Below are positions 16,990-27,255 of a stretch of 64,000 nt of DNA, one piece after another. The notes below the pieces were generated by a model. The model was not told where the DNA came from and did no database searches. It saw only the letters and a list, made by a program, of their open reading frames with translations. Location: NCBI RefSeq assembly GCF_001895145.1, contig NZ_BDIR01000003.1:62001-126000 (forward strand), in the 5' to 3' direction. A program made the translations under genes and the position numbers. The number at the start of each line of letters is the position of its first letter. Within the stretch, counting starts at the first letter, position 1. This stretch comes from Arcobacter sp. LA11. Its GTDB lineage: Bacteria; Campylobacterota; Campylobacteria; Campylobacterales; Arcobacteraceae.

Positions 16990-19692
16990 TTACTTTAGCT
17001 CTTGCCAGCTTAATCCCGCACTTCTTGATACTTTTAAGGGTATCCTTAAATTATATATATTTTCCATGATTTCTACTAAATTTTTAGTTATTTTATCAAT
17101 TTCCTCATTTTTTACTTCAAAAATTAATTCATCATGGATTTGCAATAACATTTTCACATTATTATTATCTTTATAACTTTTATATATATCAATCATTGAT
17201 AATTTAATTAAATCAGCAGCACTTCCTTGAAAAAGTGTGTTAACTGATTCTCTTAAAAATGCTGCTTTCATCATTCCATTTGCTGAATCAAAATCAAAAA
17301 GTCTTCTTCTTTTAATTAATGTTTCAACATAACCGTCTGTAAAAGCTTTATCTTCAATTGATTTTAAATAATCTTTTACACTAACAAATGCTTCAAAGTA
17401 CGAATCTATATATTTTTTTGCATCTTTTGCGGGAATTCCTAAAGTATCACCAAGTTTTCTACTTCCCATTCCATATAATAAACCAAAATTTATTGATTTT
17501 GCAATAGATCTATTTTCATCTGCTTTTTCTTCACCAAATATTTGTACCGCAGTTTGTCTGTGAATATCTTTTCCTTCATTAAAGGCATCAACTAATGCTT
17601 TATCTTCTGAAAAGTGTGCTAATAGTCTTAATTCTATTTGAGAATAATCAATCCCTAATAAAGTATATCCTTCTCTTGGGATAAAAGCACTTCTAATTAA
17701 TGCCCCTGCTTTTGTCCTTACTGGTATATTTTGAAGATTCGGATTTTTAGAACTTAATCTTCCTGTTGCAGTACCTGTTTGTAAGAAAGAAGTATAAATT
17801 CTATTGTCATCATTTTTTAAACCAAGTTCTAATAATGGTTCAATATATGTTGATTGTAACTTAAAAGCTTCTCTATATTGTAATAGTAAAGGGATTATTT
17901 CATGCTCATCATGAAGTTTTTGTAATACAACTTCATTTGTACTATAGCCACTCTTTGTCTTTTTAGATGGAGGAAGTTTTAACGTATCAAAAAGAATAGT
18001 TCCAAGCTGTTTTGGTGAATTTATATTAAACTCAGTACCTGCAGATTCATAGATTTTACTCGTTAGTTCTTGAATATGAGTGTAGTTAATATCTTTTAAT
18101 TCTTTTAATTTATTAACATCAACTTTTATACCATTTTCTTCCATATTTGCAAGTACATATATAAAATCGAATTCATACTTATGGGCAATGTCAATTATGT
18201 GTTCACACTCTTTGTTTTTAAAGTCTTCTAATAATGCATAATAAATTTTGTATGTGTATAAAGCATCCTCTGCAGCATAATTACAAGCTTCAGTTATATC
18301 TACATTTGAAAAATTCTCACCTTTTTTTACTATATCTTTAAAAGCAATCATTTTATGATCAAAATATTTATCTGCTAAAAAATCTAAACCAATTTTTGAA
18401 CTTGAATCTAATAGCCATGCAAGTATCATTGTATCTGCGTATAATTTAAGTTCTAATCCTAGAGTTTGTTTTATTATTGCATAATCATATTTGAAGTTTT
18501 GTAATATTAATTTTTTGTTGTTTAGTATTGATATTGCTTTTATTGCTGTATTTTTTGATATTTGTTCAGGGGCACCTAAATAAAAATGTCCAATAGGAAC
18601 ATAGTATGCTCTGTTTTCTTCATAAGCAAAAGAAAATCCTACTATATCTGCATTTCTTGCGTCTATATCAGTAGTTTCTGTATCAAAGGCAACTAATGCG
18701 TCATCGCTAATAGATGAAACTACATCAAGAAGTTTTTTTTCATCATTTAATAAAATATACTCAACTTCAACTTTTTTTTCTACTATTTTACTTTGAGGTA
18801 TTTCTGTTTTATAATTCAAACCTTCTTTATTTACTCTATCAACAATTCTGTTTAGATCATATTCAAGTAAAATATCTGAAATCTTTAAAATAGGATTTTC
18901 TTTTGGAAGTACATATTTGTCTAATTCATCTATACAATGACAATCTTGGCTAAGAGTTACTAGCTGTTTTGATATATATGCTAGTTCTTTCCCTTCTGTT
19001 AAAAGTTTTTGCCACCTTGGCTTCTCAATTGATTCTAAATTATCATAAATACTATCAAGAGAACTATATTGTTTGATCAAAGCTTCTGCTGTTTTAGCCC
19101 CTACTCCTTTAACTCCTGGTACATTATCTGCACTATCTCCAAGTAAAGATTGATAATCTGTAAATTGCTTTGGTGTTACACCATATTTTTCAAAACATTT
19201 ATCTTCATTAATTACAACTTTTTTTATAGGATCAAATAAATATACTTTGTCATCATCAATTAATTGATATAAATCTTTATCATGGGAAACAATTCTTACT
19301 TCTAAATCTTTTTGTTTTCCATCAAGTGCAATTGAAGCAATAATATCATCAGCTTCAAATCCTGTTTTAATCGCAGTTTTAAAGCCCATTTTTTCAATCC
19401 AATCAATTGCAATTGGCAATTGTTTTAATAAATCTTCTGGAACATCAGGTCTATGAGATTTATATTCTGTATAAATATCACTTCTAAAAGTAGGTCCCTT
19501 CGCATCTAGTGCAAAAACTATATAATCTGTTTGAAAATCTTTTCCAATATTTGATATAAAATTCATAAATCCTGTCAATAAACCTGTAGGAAAACCTGCT
19601 TTTTCTCCAGACTTTGCTTTTAATGGTGGTAAGGCGTAATATGCCCTAAATAAAAATCCAAATGTATCAATAACTGTTATTGTTTTTTTCAT
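16990..19692 (-). CDS. polA: DNA polymerase I
   Basis: A 900-residue family A polymerase. Residues 1-290 form the 5'-3' nuclease with VFALDAKGPTFR and the acidic metal site near DSADNVPGVKGVG. Residues about 315-490 are the 3'-5' exonuclease, and its catalytic residues look intact: FDTETT near 335, NFKYDYAI, and the YAAEDALYTY motif. The remainder is the polymerase: motif A DYSQIELRLLAHF, the O-helix RSIAKSINFGLLYGMG, and motif C LLQIHDELIFEV. An apparently intact proofreading domain is worth noting, since many family members have lost it. The gene is divergent from a histidine kinase, and about 105 bases separate it from the downstream regulator gene. Confidence 0.96.
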   Translation of the reverse strand: MKKTITVIDTFGFLFRAYYALPPLKAKSGEKAGFPTGLLTGFMNFISNIGKDFQTDYIVFALDAKGPTFRSDIYTEYKSHRPDVPEDLLKQLPIAIDWIEKMGFKTAIKTGFEADDIIASIALDGKQKDLEVRIVSHDKDLYQLIDDDKVYLFDPIKKVVINEDKCFEKYGVTPKQFTDYQSLLGDSADNVPGVKGVGAKTAEALIKQYSSLDSIYDNLESIEKPRWQKLLTEGKELAYISKQLVTLSQDCHCIDELDKYVLPKENPILKISDILLEYDLNRIVDRVNKEGLNYKTEIPQSKIVEKKVEVEYILLNDEKKLLDVVSSISDDALVAFDTETTDIDARNADIVGFSFAYEENRAYYVPIGHFYLGAPEQISKNTAIKAISILNNKKLILQNFKYDYAIIKQTLGLELKLYADTMILAWLLDSSSKIGLDFLADKYFDHKMIAFKDIVKKGENFSNVDITEACNYAAEDALYTYKIYYALLEDFKNKECEHIIDIAHKYEFDFIYVLANMEENGIKVDVNKLKELKDINYTHIQELTSKIYESAGTEFNINSPKQLGTILFDTLKLPPSKKTKSGYSTNEVVLQKLHDEHEIIPLLLQYREAFKLQSTYIEPLLELGLKNDDNRIYTSFLQTGTATGRLSSKNPNLQNIPVRTKAGALIRSAFIPREGYTLLGIDYSQIELRLLAHFSEDKALVDAFNEGKDIHRQTAVQIFGEEKADENRSIAKSINFGLLYGMGSRKLGDTLGIPAKDAKKYIDSYFEAFVSVKDYLKSIEDKAFTDGYVETLIKRRRLFDFDSANGMMKAAFLRESVNTLFQGSAADLIKLSMIDIYKSYKDNNNVKMLLQIHDELIFEVKNEEIDKITKNLVEIMENIYNLRIPLKVSRSAGLSWQELK

Positions 19693-19763
19693 AAAATACT
19701 TCTTTCATATGCTTATTTAAAGATTTTATATTATAATAATATGACTAAAAATAAGGTTTTGTA

Positions 19764-21254
19764 TTGTCTATAGAAGATATTGAAAAATTAAAGAGAAATA
19801 ATCAAGAATTACAAGAAATAATAAATAATTCTTGGGATGGAATTGGAATTATAGATAAGTCTACAAAGTTTGTCTATGTAAATAATGCATTTATGCCAAT
19901 TCTAGGATTTTCAAGAGAGGAATTAATTAAAAAAAATTTTGTATCTTTAATGGAAGATAAATATGTACGTTCTTTTTTAAAACTTTTAGTAATTAAAAAC
20001 AAAGAAAAAAAATATCAAGCTGAAATAGATATAGTTTGTATAAGAAAAGATGAAAAAAAAGTTTATTTAAAAATAACTATCTCTTCTATGTTAAATAAAA
20101 ATCTTTTTGTAATAAATACAAAAGATATTACTCAACAAGTCTCAGATGACGAAATTCTTGATGATTACGTAATATCAATGCACACAGATTTACATGGACA
20201 TATAACTAGAGTTAGTTCCGCTTTTTTGAAGCTTTCAGAATATAAAAAGAAAGATATTATAGGAAAACCTTATTCTTCTTTAGCACATAAAGACACTAAC
20301 TCAATAATTTACAAAAATATAAATAAATCTTTACAGAATCTCCAAGAGTGGAGTGGAAAACTTAAAAATATTAAAAAAGATGGAACACCATTTTGGATTA
20401 ATATGAAAATTAAACCAATGTACAATAAATATGGTGATGTAACAGGTTATACTTCATTAATGTTTGATATTACAAATGAAATAAATTTAAATGATGAAGC
20501 TTCAATGCTCCAAAATCAAGTTTCTACAGCAAAAGAAGAGATTGAACAAAAAGATACACTTCTTATCCAACAATCAAAACTTTCAGTTATGACTGAAACT
20601 TTACAAAGATTATCTCATGAATGGCGGCAACCTTTAAATTTAATCTCTATACAGGCACAAAAGTTAGAGCTTGATTTTACTATAGATGAAGCCCCTTCAA
20701 CGGATAATGTAGTTTCTACTTTAGAGAAAATTAAAGATGAGGCTAATAGTTTATCTTCAATTATTGAAGACTTTCAAAGATTTTTACAACCTAGAACAAA
20801 AAAAGAACTTACAAAACCATCTGTTATCGTAGAAAAAGTATTAGAAATTTTTTCAAAAGATGAAAATCTAAATATTGAACTAATTAAAAACATAGAAAAT
20901 GATTTAAAATTTGAATCATATGCAGAAGAAATTATAACAGTTCTTACTAATATAATAAATAATTCAAAAGAAGCTATACAAAAGAACTCTGTTGAAAATG
21001 GAATTATAAATATAAAACAATATTTTTTAGAAGATACTATTTACTTTGAAATATATGATAATGGTGGAGGTATTGATAAAGATATAATTCACAAAATATT
21101 TGAACCATATTTTTCTACAAAAGAGCAAAAACATGGTGTAGGATTGGGACTTTATACAACAAAACTCATAATAAATATGCATTTAAATGGAGTAATAAGT
21201 GTAACAAATCAAGATGATGGTGTTATCTTTAAAATCTCTATACCTCTTAATTAA
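19764..21254 (+). CDS. Double-PAS soluble histidine kinase
   Basis: Starts at TTG 19764 with AAGG 8 bases upstream. A 496-residue soluble protein: PAS 1 at about 10-125 (DGIGIIDKSTKFVYVNNAF), PAS 2 at about 130-240, a short coil, an H-box SHEWRQPLN with His285, then an ATPase domain with DNGGGID and GVGLGLYTT. In PAS 2 the Aer-type RHPD motif is not kept. No regulator is adjacent, and kdsB follows 17 bases later. The partner and signal are unknown. Confidence 0.88.
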   Translation: MSIEDIEKLKRNNQELQEIINNSWDGIGIIDKSTKFVYVNNAFMPILGFSREELIKKNFVSLMEDKYVRSFLKLLVIKNKEKKYQAEIDIVCIRKDEKKVYLKITISSMLNKNLFVINTKDITQQVSDDEILDDYVISMHTDLHGHITRVSSAFLKLSEYKKKDIIGKPYSSLAHKDTNSIIYKNINKSLQNLQEWSGKLKNIKKDGTPFWINMKIKPMYNKYGDVTGYTSLMFDITNEINLNDEASMLQNQVSTAKEEIEQKDTLLIQQSKLSVMTETLQRLSHEWRQPLNLISIQAQKLELDFTIDEAPSTDNVVSTLEKIKDEANSLSSIIEDFQRFLQPRTKKELTKPSVIVEKVLEIFSKDENLNIELIKNIENDLKFESYAEEIITVLTNIINNSKEAIQKNSVENGIINIKQYFLEDTIYFEIYDNGGGIDKDIIHKIFEPYFSTKEQKHGVGLGLYTTKLIINMHLNGVISVTNQDDGVIFKISIPLN

Positions 21255-21271
21255 TAAAAAAAGGACAATTT

Positions 21272-21997
21272 ATGATAATAATTCCTGCAAGGTTAAATTC
21301 AAGCAGATTTGCAAATAAAATTTTAGTAGATATTTTAGGCTTACCAATGGTAATTAAAACAGCTAAACAAGTAAGCTCTTTAGACAAAGTAGTAATTGCT
21401 ACAGATTCTCAAGAAGTTATTGATTTAGCAAAAGAACATGGTTTTGATGCAGTTATGACATCAACAGAGCATCAAAGTGGTACAGATAGAATAAATGAAG
21501 CTGTAAATATTTTAGAATTACCAGAAGATGAAATTATTATTAATGTTCAAGGTGATGAACCTTTTATTGAACCAGAAGTTATTCAAGCTGTTATAAATAG
21601 AGTTAAAAAAGTTAAAGATAATAATGAAGGTATCATGATTACAAGTTGTTATAAAGAGATAAGTTCAGAATTAGCAGATGATCCTAATCATGTAAAAGTC
21701 ATATTAGATGAATATTCAAACGCAATATATTTCTCACGTGCAAAAGTTCCTTACCATAGAGATCATTATGATTCATCAGCTTATTGCGGTCATTTGGGTA
21801 TATATGGATTTACAAAAAAATCATTAAATGCTTTTTGTGAATTAAATTCATCAAAACTAGAGAACATTGAAAAACTTGAACAATTAAGAGCTATAGACAA
21901 TGGACATAAAATTGCAATGGTGAAAGTATCTTCAAAATCATTTGGTATTGATACTGAAGAAGATTTAAAAAATGCTCTAAAAATATTTGATAAGTAA
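21272..21997 (+). CDS. kdsB: 3-deoxy-manno-octulosonate cytidylyltransferase
   Basis: KdsB activates Kdo as CMP-Kdo for the inner core of lipopolysaccharide. The 241-residue protein begins MIIIPARLNSSRFANK, the CTP-binding loop of the family, has INVQGDEPF for metal and nucleotide contacts near residue 95, and ends with a FGIDTEEDL stretch. It has a clear AAAGGAC ribosome site. It implies that this organism makes a Gram-negative LPS core, consistent with lptB at 23421. Confidence 0.94.
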   Translation: MIIIPARLNSSRFANKILVDILGLPMVIKTAKQVSSLDKVVIATDSQEVIDLAKEHGFDAVMTSTEHQSGTDRINEAVNILELPEDEIIINVQGDEPFIEPEVIQAVINRVKKVKDNNEGIMITSCYKEISSELADDPNHVKVILDEYSNAIYFSRAKVPYHRDHYDSSAYCGHLGIYGFTKKSLNAFCELNSSKLENIEKLEQLRAIDNGHKIAMVKVSSKSFGIDTEEDLKNALKIFDK

Positions 21998-22026
21998 TTA
22001 TTTTTTTTCTAATTTCATTAAAAATA

Positions 22027-22056
22027 TTGGTAATATAAAATTATTTTTGTTATAAT
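22027..22056 (+). promoter_or_regulatory. Candidate promoter for the receiver-GGDEF gene
   Basis: TTGGTA at 22027-22032 and TATAAT at 22051-22056 are 18 bases apart, and lie about 45 bases before the ATG at 22102. This gives the gene its own promoter after the kdsB stop. Confidence 0.45.
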
Positions 22057-22101
22057 AATATAAAATGACAAGCTTAAAGACACTTTGAAGGGCAATTATT
22101 T

Positions 22102-23418
22102 ATGAATAAAGAAATTTTAAAAAATATTAATGTCTTATATGTTGAGGATGAACAAGATGTTCGAGAATTTACTAGTAAAACAATTAGTACTATTGTAAAT
22201 AGTGTTGTTGTAGCAGAAAATGGTAAAGAAGGCTTAGAAAAATTCAAAGAAAATCCTGAAATCAATTTAATTTTAACTGATATAAATATGCCTAAAATGG
22301 GTGGACTTGAAATGTGTGCAGAAATTAGAAAGTTTAATGATGAAGTACCAATAGTAATTACAAGTGCACATAGTGACCCTGACTTTTTAAAAAAAGCTAT
22401 AGATGTAAAAGTTAGCGCTTATGCGATGAAACCAATAGATTTGTATCATTTGATTGAAAGTATGATTAAAGCTGTAGAACCTATATTTTTAAGAAAAGAA
22501 CTAGAAGCTGTAAATTTAAATTTAGCCAATAAAGTAGAAGAAGCAGTTAAAAAAACAAAACTTATTTTAGATGCTCAAGATAATATGGTAGTTTTAACTG
22601 ATTTAACAAAAGCTATAGATGTAAATAAAAAATTCTTAGAATATTTCAATGTTGCTACTTTAGAAGAGTTTTTTGAGAAAAAGAAATCAGTAATAGATCA
22701 ATGTAAAATTGAAAATGGATTTTTTAACGCAAGTCAGGTAAAAGATACGAGCAGCTGGATATCAGAAATTTTAAAATTAAATGAAATTGATAGAGTCGTT
22801 AAAATTGAAAACACAAGTGGTGAAGATAGAGTTTTTGTTGTTAATATTGATGATTATGAACATAAAGGAGAACATTATGTTGTCTCTTTTACAGATATTA
22901 CAGAGTTAAAGGAAAAATCAAACCTTTTAGAGTATCAAGCTACACACGACCAATTAACGGGACTATTCAATAGGCAAAAATTCAATGAAATTTTCTTAAA
23001 AGAAATTAAACGTGATAAAAGATATGATAATGCTTTATCAGTAATTATATTTGATATTGACGACTTTAAATCTTTTAATGATCAGTTTGGTCACAATGTT
23101 GGTGATGAAGTGTTAAAAATTATTTCAGAAATAGTATTAAAAAGTGTAAGAGAGCATGATACTATTGTTAGATGGGGTGGAGAAGAATTTTTAGTACTAC
23201 TTCCTCAAACAGAAATTGAAGGCGCTGTTAATGTTGCAGAGAAAATTAGAACAACAATAGAAAATTATGAAAATATTGATATTCCAAGAAAGATCACTGC
23301 AAGTTTTGGGGTAACAAAACTACAAAAAGATGATGATGAAAATAGCGTAATTAAAAAAGCAGATGAAGCTTTATATTTAGCAAAAAGTAAAGGAAAGAAT
23401 TTAGTAGTTTCTAATTAA
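22102..23418 (+). CDS. Response-regulator diguanylate cyclase (REC-linker-GGDEF)
   Basis: A 438-residue soluble protein. Residues 8-125 are a receiver domain with Asp60 (LILTDINMPK). Residues about 150-275 have a divergent PAS-like layout. The C-terminal 165 residues are a GGDEF domain with the intact active signature RWGGEEF at 357-363 and HDQLTGLFNRQKF at its start. It should convert two GTP to c-di-GMP under control of phosphorylation. No separate kinase is adjacent. It converges with lptB with 2 bases between the stops. Confidence 0.92.
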   Translation: MNKEILKNINVLYVEDEQDVREFTSKTISTIVNSVVVAENGKEGLEKFKENPEINLILTDINMPKMGGLEMCAEIRKFNDEVPIVITSAHSDPDFLKKAIDVKVSAYAMKPIDLYHLIESMIKAVEPIFLRKELEAVNLNLANKVEEAVKKTKLILDAQDNMVVLTDLTKAIDVNKKFLEYFNVATLEEFFEKKKSVIDQCKIENGFFNASQVKDTSSWISEILKLNEIDRVVKIENTSGEDRVFVVNIDDYEHKGEHYVVSFTDITELKEKSNLLEYQATHDQLTGLFNRQKFNEIFLKEIKRDKRYDNALSVIIFDIDDFKSFNDQFGHNVGDEVLKIISEIVLKSVREHDTIVRWGGEEFLVLLPQTEIEGAVNVAEKIRTTIENYENIDIPRKITASFGVTKLQKDDDENSVIKKADEALYLAKSKGKNLVVSN

Positions 23419-23420
23419 TA

Positions 23421-24143
23421 TTAAAAACTAAAACTCTCACCTAAATAGTGTTCCCTAACACTTCCATCACTTTTTATATCTTCACTATTTCCTGAAGCTA
23501 ATAAAGTTCCACTTTTCATTACATAAGCTCTATCACAAATTTCAAGTGTTTCTCTAACATTATGATCTGTAATTAAAACTCCAATACCAATTTTTGTAAG
23601 CTCATGAATAATTTCTTGAATATCTTTAACTGCTATTGGGTCAACTCCAGCAAAAGGTTCATCAAGAAGTAAAAATTTAGGTTTAGAAACCAAAGCTCTA
23701 GCAATTTCTGTTCTTCTTCTTTCTCCTCCTGATAAAGAGACACCTTTTCTTTGTCTTATAGGTTCAATATTAAATACTTCAAGTAAATCTTCAACTCTTT
23801 TATGTTGTTCTTTTTTATCATCAGTTACAATCTGTGCTGCAAGCATTAAGTTATCTTCTACTGACAAATCTTTAAAAATAGATGATTCTTGAGGTAAATA
23901 TCCTATTCCCTTTAATGCTCTTTGATGTAAAGGAAGCTTAGTAATCTCTTCTTCATCAAAAAATACTTTTCCACTAGATGGACTAACTAATCCACATACA
24001 GTATAAAATGTTGTAGTTTTTCCAGCTCCATTTGGACCTAATAAACCTACAATCTCTCCAGAATTTACTTCAAGTGAAATACCATGTAAAATTTGAGTCT
24101 TTTTTATATTTTTTTTAATATCTTCAATTCTTAATTTACTCAT
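23421..24143 (-). CDS. lptB: Lipopolysaccharide export ATPase
   Basis: A 240-residue ABC ATPase with Walker [10 protein letters not shown], signature [15 protein letters not shown], Walker [14 protein letters not shown] and switch histidine in [10 protein letters not shown]. The spacing and the [21 protein letters not shown] stretch are those of LptB, which powers the LptB2FG complex that extracts LPS from the inner membrane. It overlaps the end of tsaE by 8 bases. The lptFG and lptA/C genes are not in this window. Confidence 0.92.
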   Translation of the reverse strand: MSKLRIEDIKKNIKKTQILHGISLEVNSGEIVGLLGPNGAGKTTTFYTVCGLVSPSSGKVFFDEEEITKLPLHQRALKGIGYLPQESSIFKDLSVEDNLMLAAQIVTDDKKEQHKRVEDLLEVFNIEPIRQRKGVSLSGGERRRTEIARALVSKPKFLLLDEPFAGVDPIAVKDIQEIIHELTKIGIGVLITDHNVRETLEICDRAYVMKSGTLLASGNSEDIKSDGSVREHYLGESFSF

Positions 24144-24555
24144 TTAAAATATATTGCCTTTTATCATTTTCTTTTTTTATTTCTAGAAGAATAACATCAT
24201 ATCCATATGATTTTAATAATGCTTCTAATCTTTCATCACCCCATTCAACAAAATGGATACCATTTTTTTCAAATTCTTCAATCATACCAAAAGATATAAA
24301 TTCTTCTAAAGTTTTATTATATACATCATAGTGGTAAATCTCATTACTATATATTGATTGTAAAGAAAAAGTTGGTGAAGTAACTAAATCATCTAAACCC
24401 AGTGATTTTACATATTCTTTAACAAGTGTAGTTTTTCCACTTGCTAAATCACCCCTTAGTATAACTATACAACTATTTTCTAATATTTCTAGTTTTAATT
24501 TTAATTCATCAATAATTTGATTGATACTATCAATACCTAAAATAAATGATTTCAA
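24136..24555 (-). CDS. tsaE: tRNA threonylcarbamoyladenosine synthesis ATPase
   Basis: A 139-residue P-loop protein with GDLASGKTT as Walker A, followed by [11 protein letters not shown], the switch-like region of the family, and HFVEWGDE near the C-terminus. TsaE works with TsaB and TsaD to form t6A37 on ANN-decoding tRNAs. It lies between trpD (8 bases upstream) and lptB (8-base overlap), so translation is coupled. Confidence 0.9.
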   Translation of the reverse strand: MKSFILGIDSINQIIDELKLKLEILENSCIVILRGDLASGKTTLVKEYVKSLGLDDLVTSPTFSLQSIYSNEIYHYDVYNKTLEEFISFGMIEEFEKNGIHFVEWGDERLEALLKSYGYDVILLEIKKENDKRQYILNE

Positions 24556-24563
24556 TAAAAACC

Positions 24564-25547
24564 TTAATTTAATTTAGAAGAAATACTTATTAATTCTTCT
24601 AATTTTGCTTTTGCTTTTAAGCTTTGAATTGCATCTCTTGCAATTTCAATACCTTCTCTTATATCTCTAGCTTTATCATCAACAACTAACGCTGCTGCAG
24701 CATTAATTAACACAACGTCAAGTTTTGCACCTGTTAATTCGTTATTTAAAATTGCTCTTGTTGTTTTTGCGTTTTCTTTTGCATCACCACCAATTATCTC
24801 TTCTTTAGAAGCAAGCTTTAAACCAAAAGACTGAGGATCAATTTCAAAATCCACAATTTTACCATTTGTTAATGATGTTGCATAAGAAATATCTGAAATA
24901 GAAATTTCATCCATTCCATCATTTGAAGATACTACAATAGATTTTTTGGCATCTAACAAATCTAAAGCTGTAGCTATTTTATTTATATAAGATTTATCAA
25001 ATACACCTATTAACTGTTTAGATACAGAAGCAGGATTTGACAATGGTCCTAAAATATTAAATATTGTTCTATGTGGAATTGATTTTCTAATTGGCATAAT
25101 ATATTTCATGGCAGGATGATGATTTTGTGCAAACATAAAACAAAAACCCGCTTCTTCAAGCATTTTTACAGAGTTTTCTGGACTCATTGTAAGATGAATT
25201 CCTAACTCTTCAAGCATATCAGCACTACCTGATTTACTTGTAATACTTCTATTTCCATGTTTAGCAACATAACATCCACAAGATGCAAGTAAAATTGAAA
25301 CAGTAGTTGAAATATTAAATGAGTTTGATTTATCTCCTCCTGTACCACAATTATCAATTAATTTTTCTTTTAAATCATAGTGAACTGGTAATGGTAATAA
25401 ATGATCTCTCATTGCACTAGCTGCAGCTGCTATTTCAGCAGCAGTTTCCCCTCTTTCATATAATTCTATTAAATATGCTCTTACTTCTTCTTCAGGAAGT
25501 CTATTTTCAAATATATCATCAAATTTTAATTTAGCCATATTAAACAT
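24564..25547 (-). CDS. trpD: Anthranilate phosphoribosyltransferase
   Basis: TrpD transfers phosphoribose from PRPP to anthranilate in tryptophan synthesis. The 327-residue protein has the PRPP loop DNCGTGGDKSNSFNIST, the KHGNRSITSKSGSADMLE anthranilate-site region and NILGPLSNPA. The first ATG (25547) has AAGGA about 8 bases upstream and is preferred over the internal ATG three codons later. It sits 5 bases after the S4 gene. No other trp gene is adjacent, and a trpB-like gene lies far away at 54067, so the pathway is dispersed. Confidence 0.94.
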   Translation of the reverse strand: MFNMAKLKFDDIFENRLPEEEVRAYLIELYERGETAAEIAAAASAMRDHLLPLPVHYDLKEKLIDNCGTGGDKSNSFNISTTVSILLASCGCYVAKHGNRSITSKSGSADMLEELGIHLTMSPENSVKMLEEAGFCFMFAQNHHPAMKYIMPIRKSIPHRTIFNILGPLSNPASVSKQLIGVFDKSYINKIATALDLLDAKKSIVVSSNDGMDEISISDISYATSLTNGKIVDFEIDPQSFGLKLASKEEIIGGDAKENAKTTRAILNNELTGAKLDVVLINAAAALVVDDKARDIREGIEIARDAIQSLKAKAKLEELISISSKLN

Positions 25548-25552
25548 TATAA

Positions 25553-25804
25553 TTATCCTTCTATTTTCTTAACATACTCTTCCATCTTAGATTTTGGAGT
25601 AGATTTAGTAGTTGGTATTTGTAAAACTTTAAACTTATCACTTCTTTCAAGATATTTTATTTCTATAATATCTCCAACTTTTACTTCTTTTGCTTTTTTA
25701 ACAGCAATATCATTTATAAATACAACTTTATGTTCAAGCATATCTTCTGCAACTGCTCTTCTTTTTGTTATATTTACTGCATTTAAAAATTTATCTATTC
25801 TCAT
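25553..25804 (-). CDS. S4-domain RNA-binding protein (HslR-like)
   Basis: An 83-residue protein that is almost entirely an S4 domain: MRIDKFLNAVNITKRRAVAEDML, then VFINDIAVKKAKEVKVGDII. It resembles HslR (Hsp15), which binds free 50S subunits with stalled peptidyl-tRNA, but is shorter at the C-terminus. It is the first gene of the trpD-tsaE-lptB operon and is divergent from argG with 68 bases between them. Confidence 0.85.
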   Translation of the reverse strand: MRIDKFLNAVNITKRRAVAEDMLEHKVVFINDIAVKKAKEVKVGDIIEIKYLERSDKFKVLQIPTTKSTPKSKMEEYVKKIEG

Positions 25805-25872
25805 AATTAAGATTATAGCTAATTTTAGATAAAATATTAGCCTTAAAAATAACTATTATGTAGGATAAGTTT

Positions 25873-27111
25873 ATGAGTAAAAAAGAAGTTAAAAAAGTTG
25901 TATTAGCTTACAGTGGTGGGCTTGATACTTCAATTATTTTAAAATGGTTACAAGATGAATATAATGCTGAAGTTATTACTTTTACTGCTGACTTAGGGCA
26001 AGGTGAAGAAGTAGAGCCAGCAAGACAAAAAGCACTTGATATGGGTATTAAACCTGAAAATATTTTTATATTAGATATAAAAGAAGAATTTGTAAAAGAT
26101 TATGTTTTCCCAATGTTTAGAGCAAATGCAATTTACGAAGGTGAGTATTTATTAGGAACATCTATTGCAAGACCTCTTATTTCTAAAAAACAAATTGAAA
26201 TTGCACACAAGATGGGTGCAGATGCTGTTTCTCATGGTGCGACTGGAAAAGGAAATGACCAAGTAAGATTTGAATTAGGTTATTTAGGATTGGATTCAGA
26301 AATTACTGTTATTGCTCCATGGAGAGAATGGGATTTAAATTCTAGAGAAAAATTACTAAGTTATGCAAAAGAGCATGGTATTAATATTGATAAAAAACAT
26401 ATTGATGAAGATGGTAACCCTGCTGTTAGCCCCTATTCTATGGATGCCAATTTATTACATATCTCTTATGAAGGTTTATCTTTAGAAGATCCAAATGCAG
26501 AACCTGAAGAAGCTATGTGGTTATGGACTAATTCTCCAGAAAATGCACCTGATACACCAGAGTATATTACAATTGATTATAAAAATGGTGACCCTATTGC
26601 AATTAATGGTGAAAAAATGTCACCAGCAACTATATTAAAAACACTAAATCAATATGGTAACAAACATGGTATCGGAAGAATTGATATTGTTGAAAATAGA
26701 TATGTTGGAATGAAAGCTAGAGGTTGTTATGAAACTCCGGGTGGAACTATTATGCTAAAAGCTCATAGAGCTATTGAATCAATTACATTAGATAGAGAAG
26801 CTGCTCATTTAAAAGATGAGTTAATGCCTAAATATGCTAAATTAATTTATCAAGGGTACTGGTACTCTCCAGAAAGAGAAATGCTACAAGCTTCAATTGA
26901 CGCTACACAAAAAAATGTAGAAGGTACAGTTAAATTAAAACTTTACAAAGGAAATGTAATAGTTGTAGGAAGAGAATCTGAAAAATCTTTATTCTCAGAA
27001 GAACACTCTACATTTGAAGAAGATGAAGTTTATAATCAAAAAGATGCTGAAGGATTTATTAGACTAAATGCCCTAAGATTTATAATTGCTGGACAAACAC
27101 AAAACAAATAG
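25873..27111 (+). CDS. argG: Argininosuccinate synthase
   Basis: ArgG condenses citrulline and aspartate with ATP. The 412-residue protein has the PP-loop AYSGGLDTS near residue 13, [18 protein letters not shown] for citrulline and ATP contacts near 116, and APWREWDL near 155. ArgF in this window (10004) supplies the citrulline. A clear hairpin terminator follows at 27173-27203. RBS AGGA lies 8 bases before the ATG. Confidence 0.95.
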   Translation: MSKKEVKKVVLAYSGGLDTSIILKWLQDEYNAEVITFTADLGQGEEVEPARQKALDMGIKPENIFILDIKEEFVKDYVFPMFRANAIYEGEYLLGTSIARPLISKKQIEIAHKMGADAVSHGATGKGNDQVRFELGYLGLDSEITVIAPWREWDLNSREKLLSYAKEHGINIDKKHIDEDGNPAVSPYSMDANLLHISYEGLSLEDPNAEPEEAMWLWTNSPENAPDTPEYITIDYKNGDPIAINGEKMSPATILKTLNQYGNKHGIGRIDIVENRYVGMKARGCYETPGGTIMLKAHRAIESITLDREAAHLKDELMPKYAKLIYQGYWYSPEREMLQASIDATQKNVEGTVKLKLYKGNVIVVGRESEKSLFSEEHSTFEEDEVYNQKDAEGFIRLNALRFIIAGQTQNK

Positions 27112-27172
27112 TAACAACTTTATAATAATTTTATAATCCGTCACAAAATAGACATTTTATAACCTTTCATAT

Positions 27173-27207
27173 AAGCCAAGTAATTATATAATTTACTTGG
27201 CTTTCTT
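27173..27207 (+). terminator. Rho-independent-like terminator after argG
   Basis: An 11-base perfect stem (AAGCCAAGTAA at 27173-27183 with its complement at 27193-27203), 9-base loop, then TTCTT. It separates argG from the peptidase-ligase operon that starts at 27256. Confidence 0.7.
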
Positions 27208-27255
27208 AACTTTTTAGGAATGCTTCTAATTTATATATAATCAAAAGGAACTTGA

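Noticed and set aside
27236-27241. TATAAT as promoter of the peptidase-ligase operon
   Set aside because: It is only 14 bases before the start codon, so transcription would begin at or beyond the ribosome site. The true promoter is probably upstream and not obvious.
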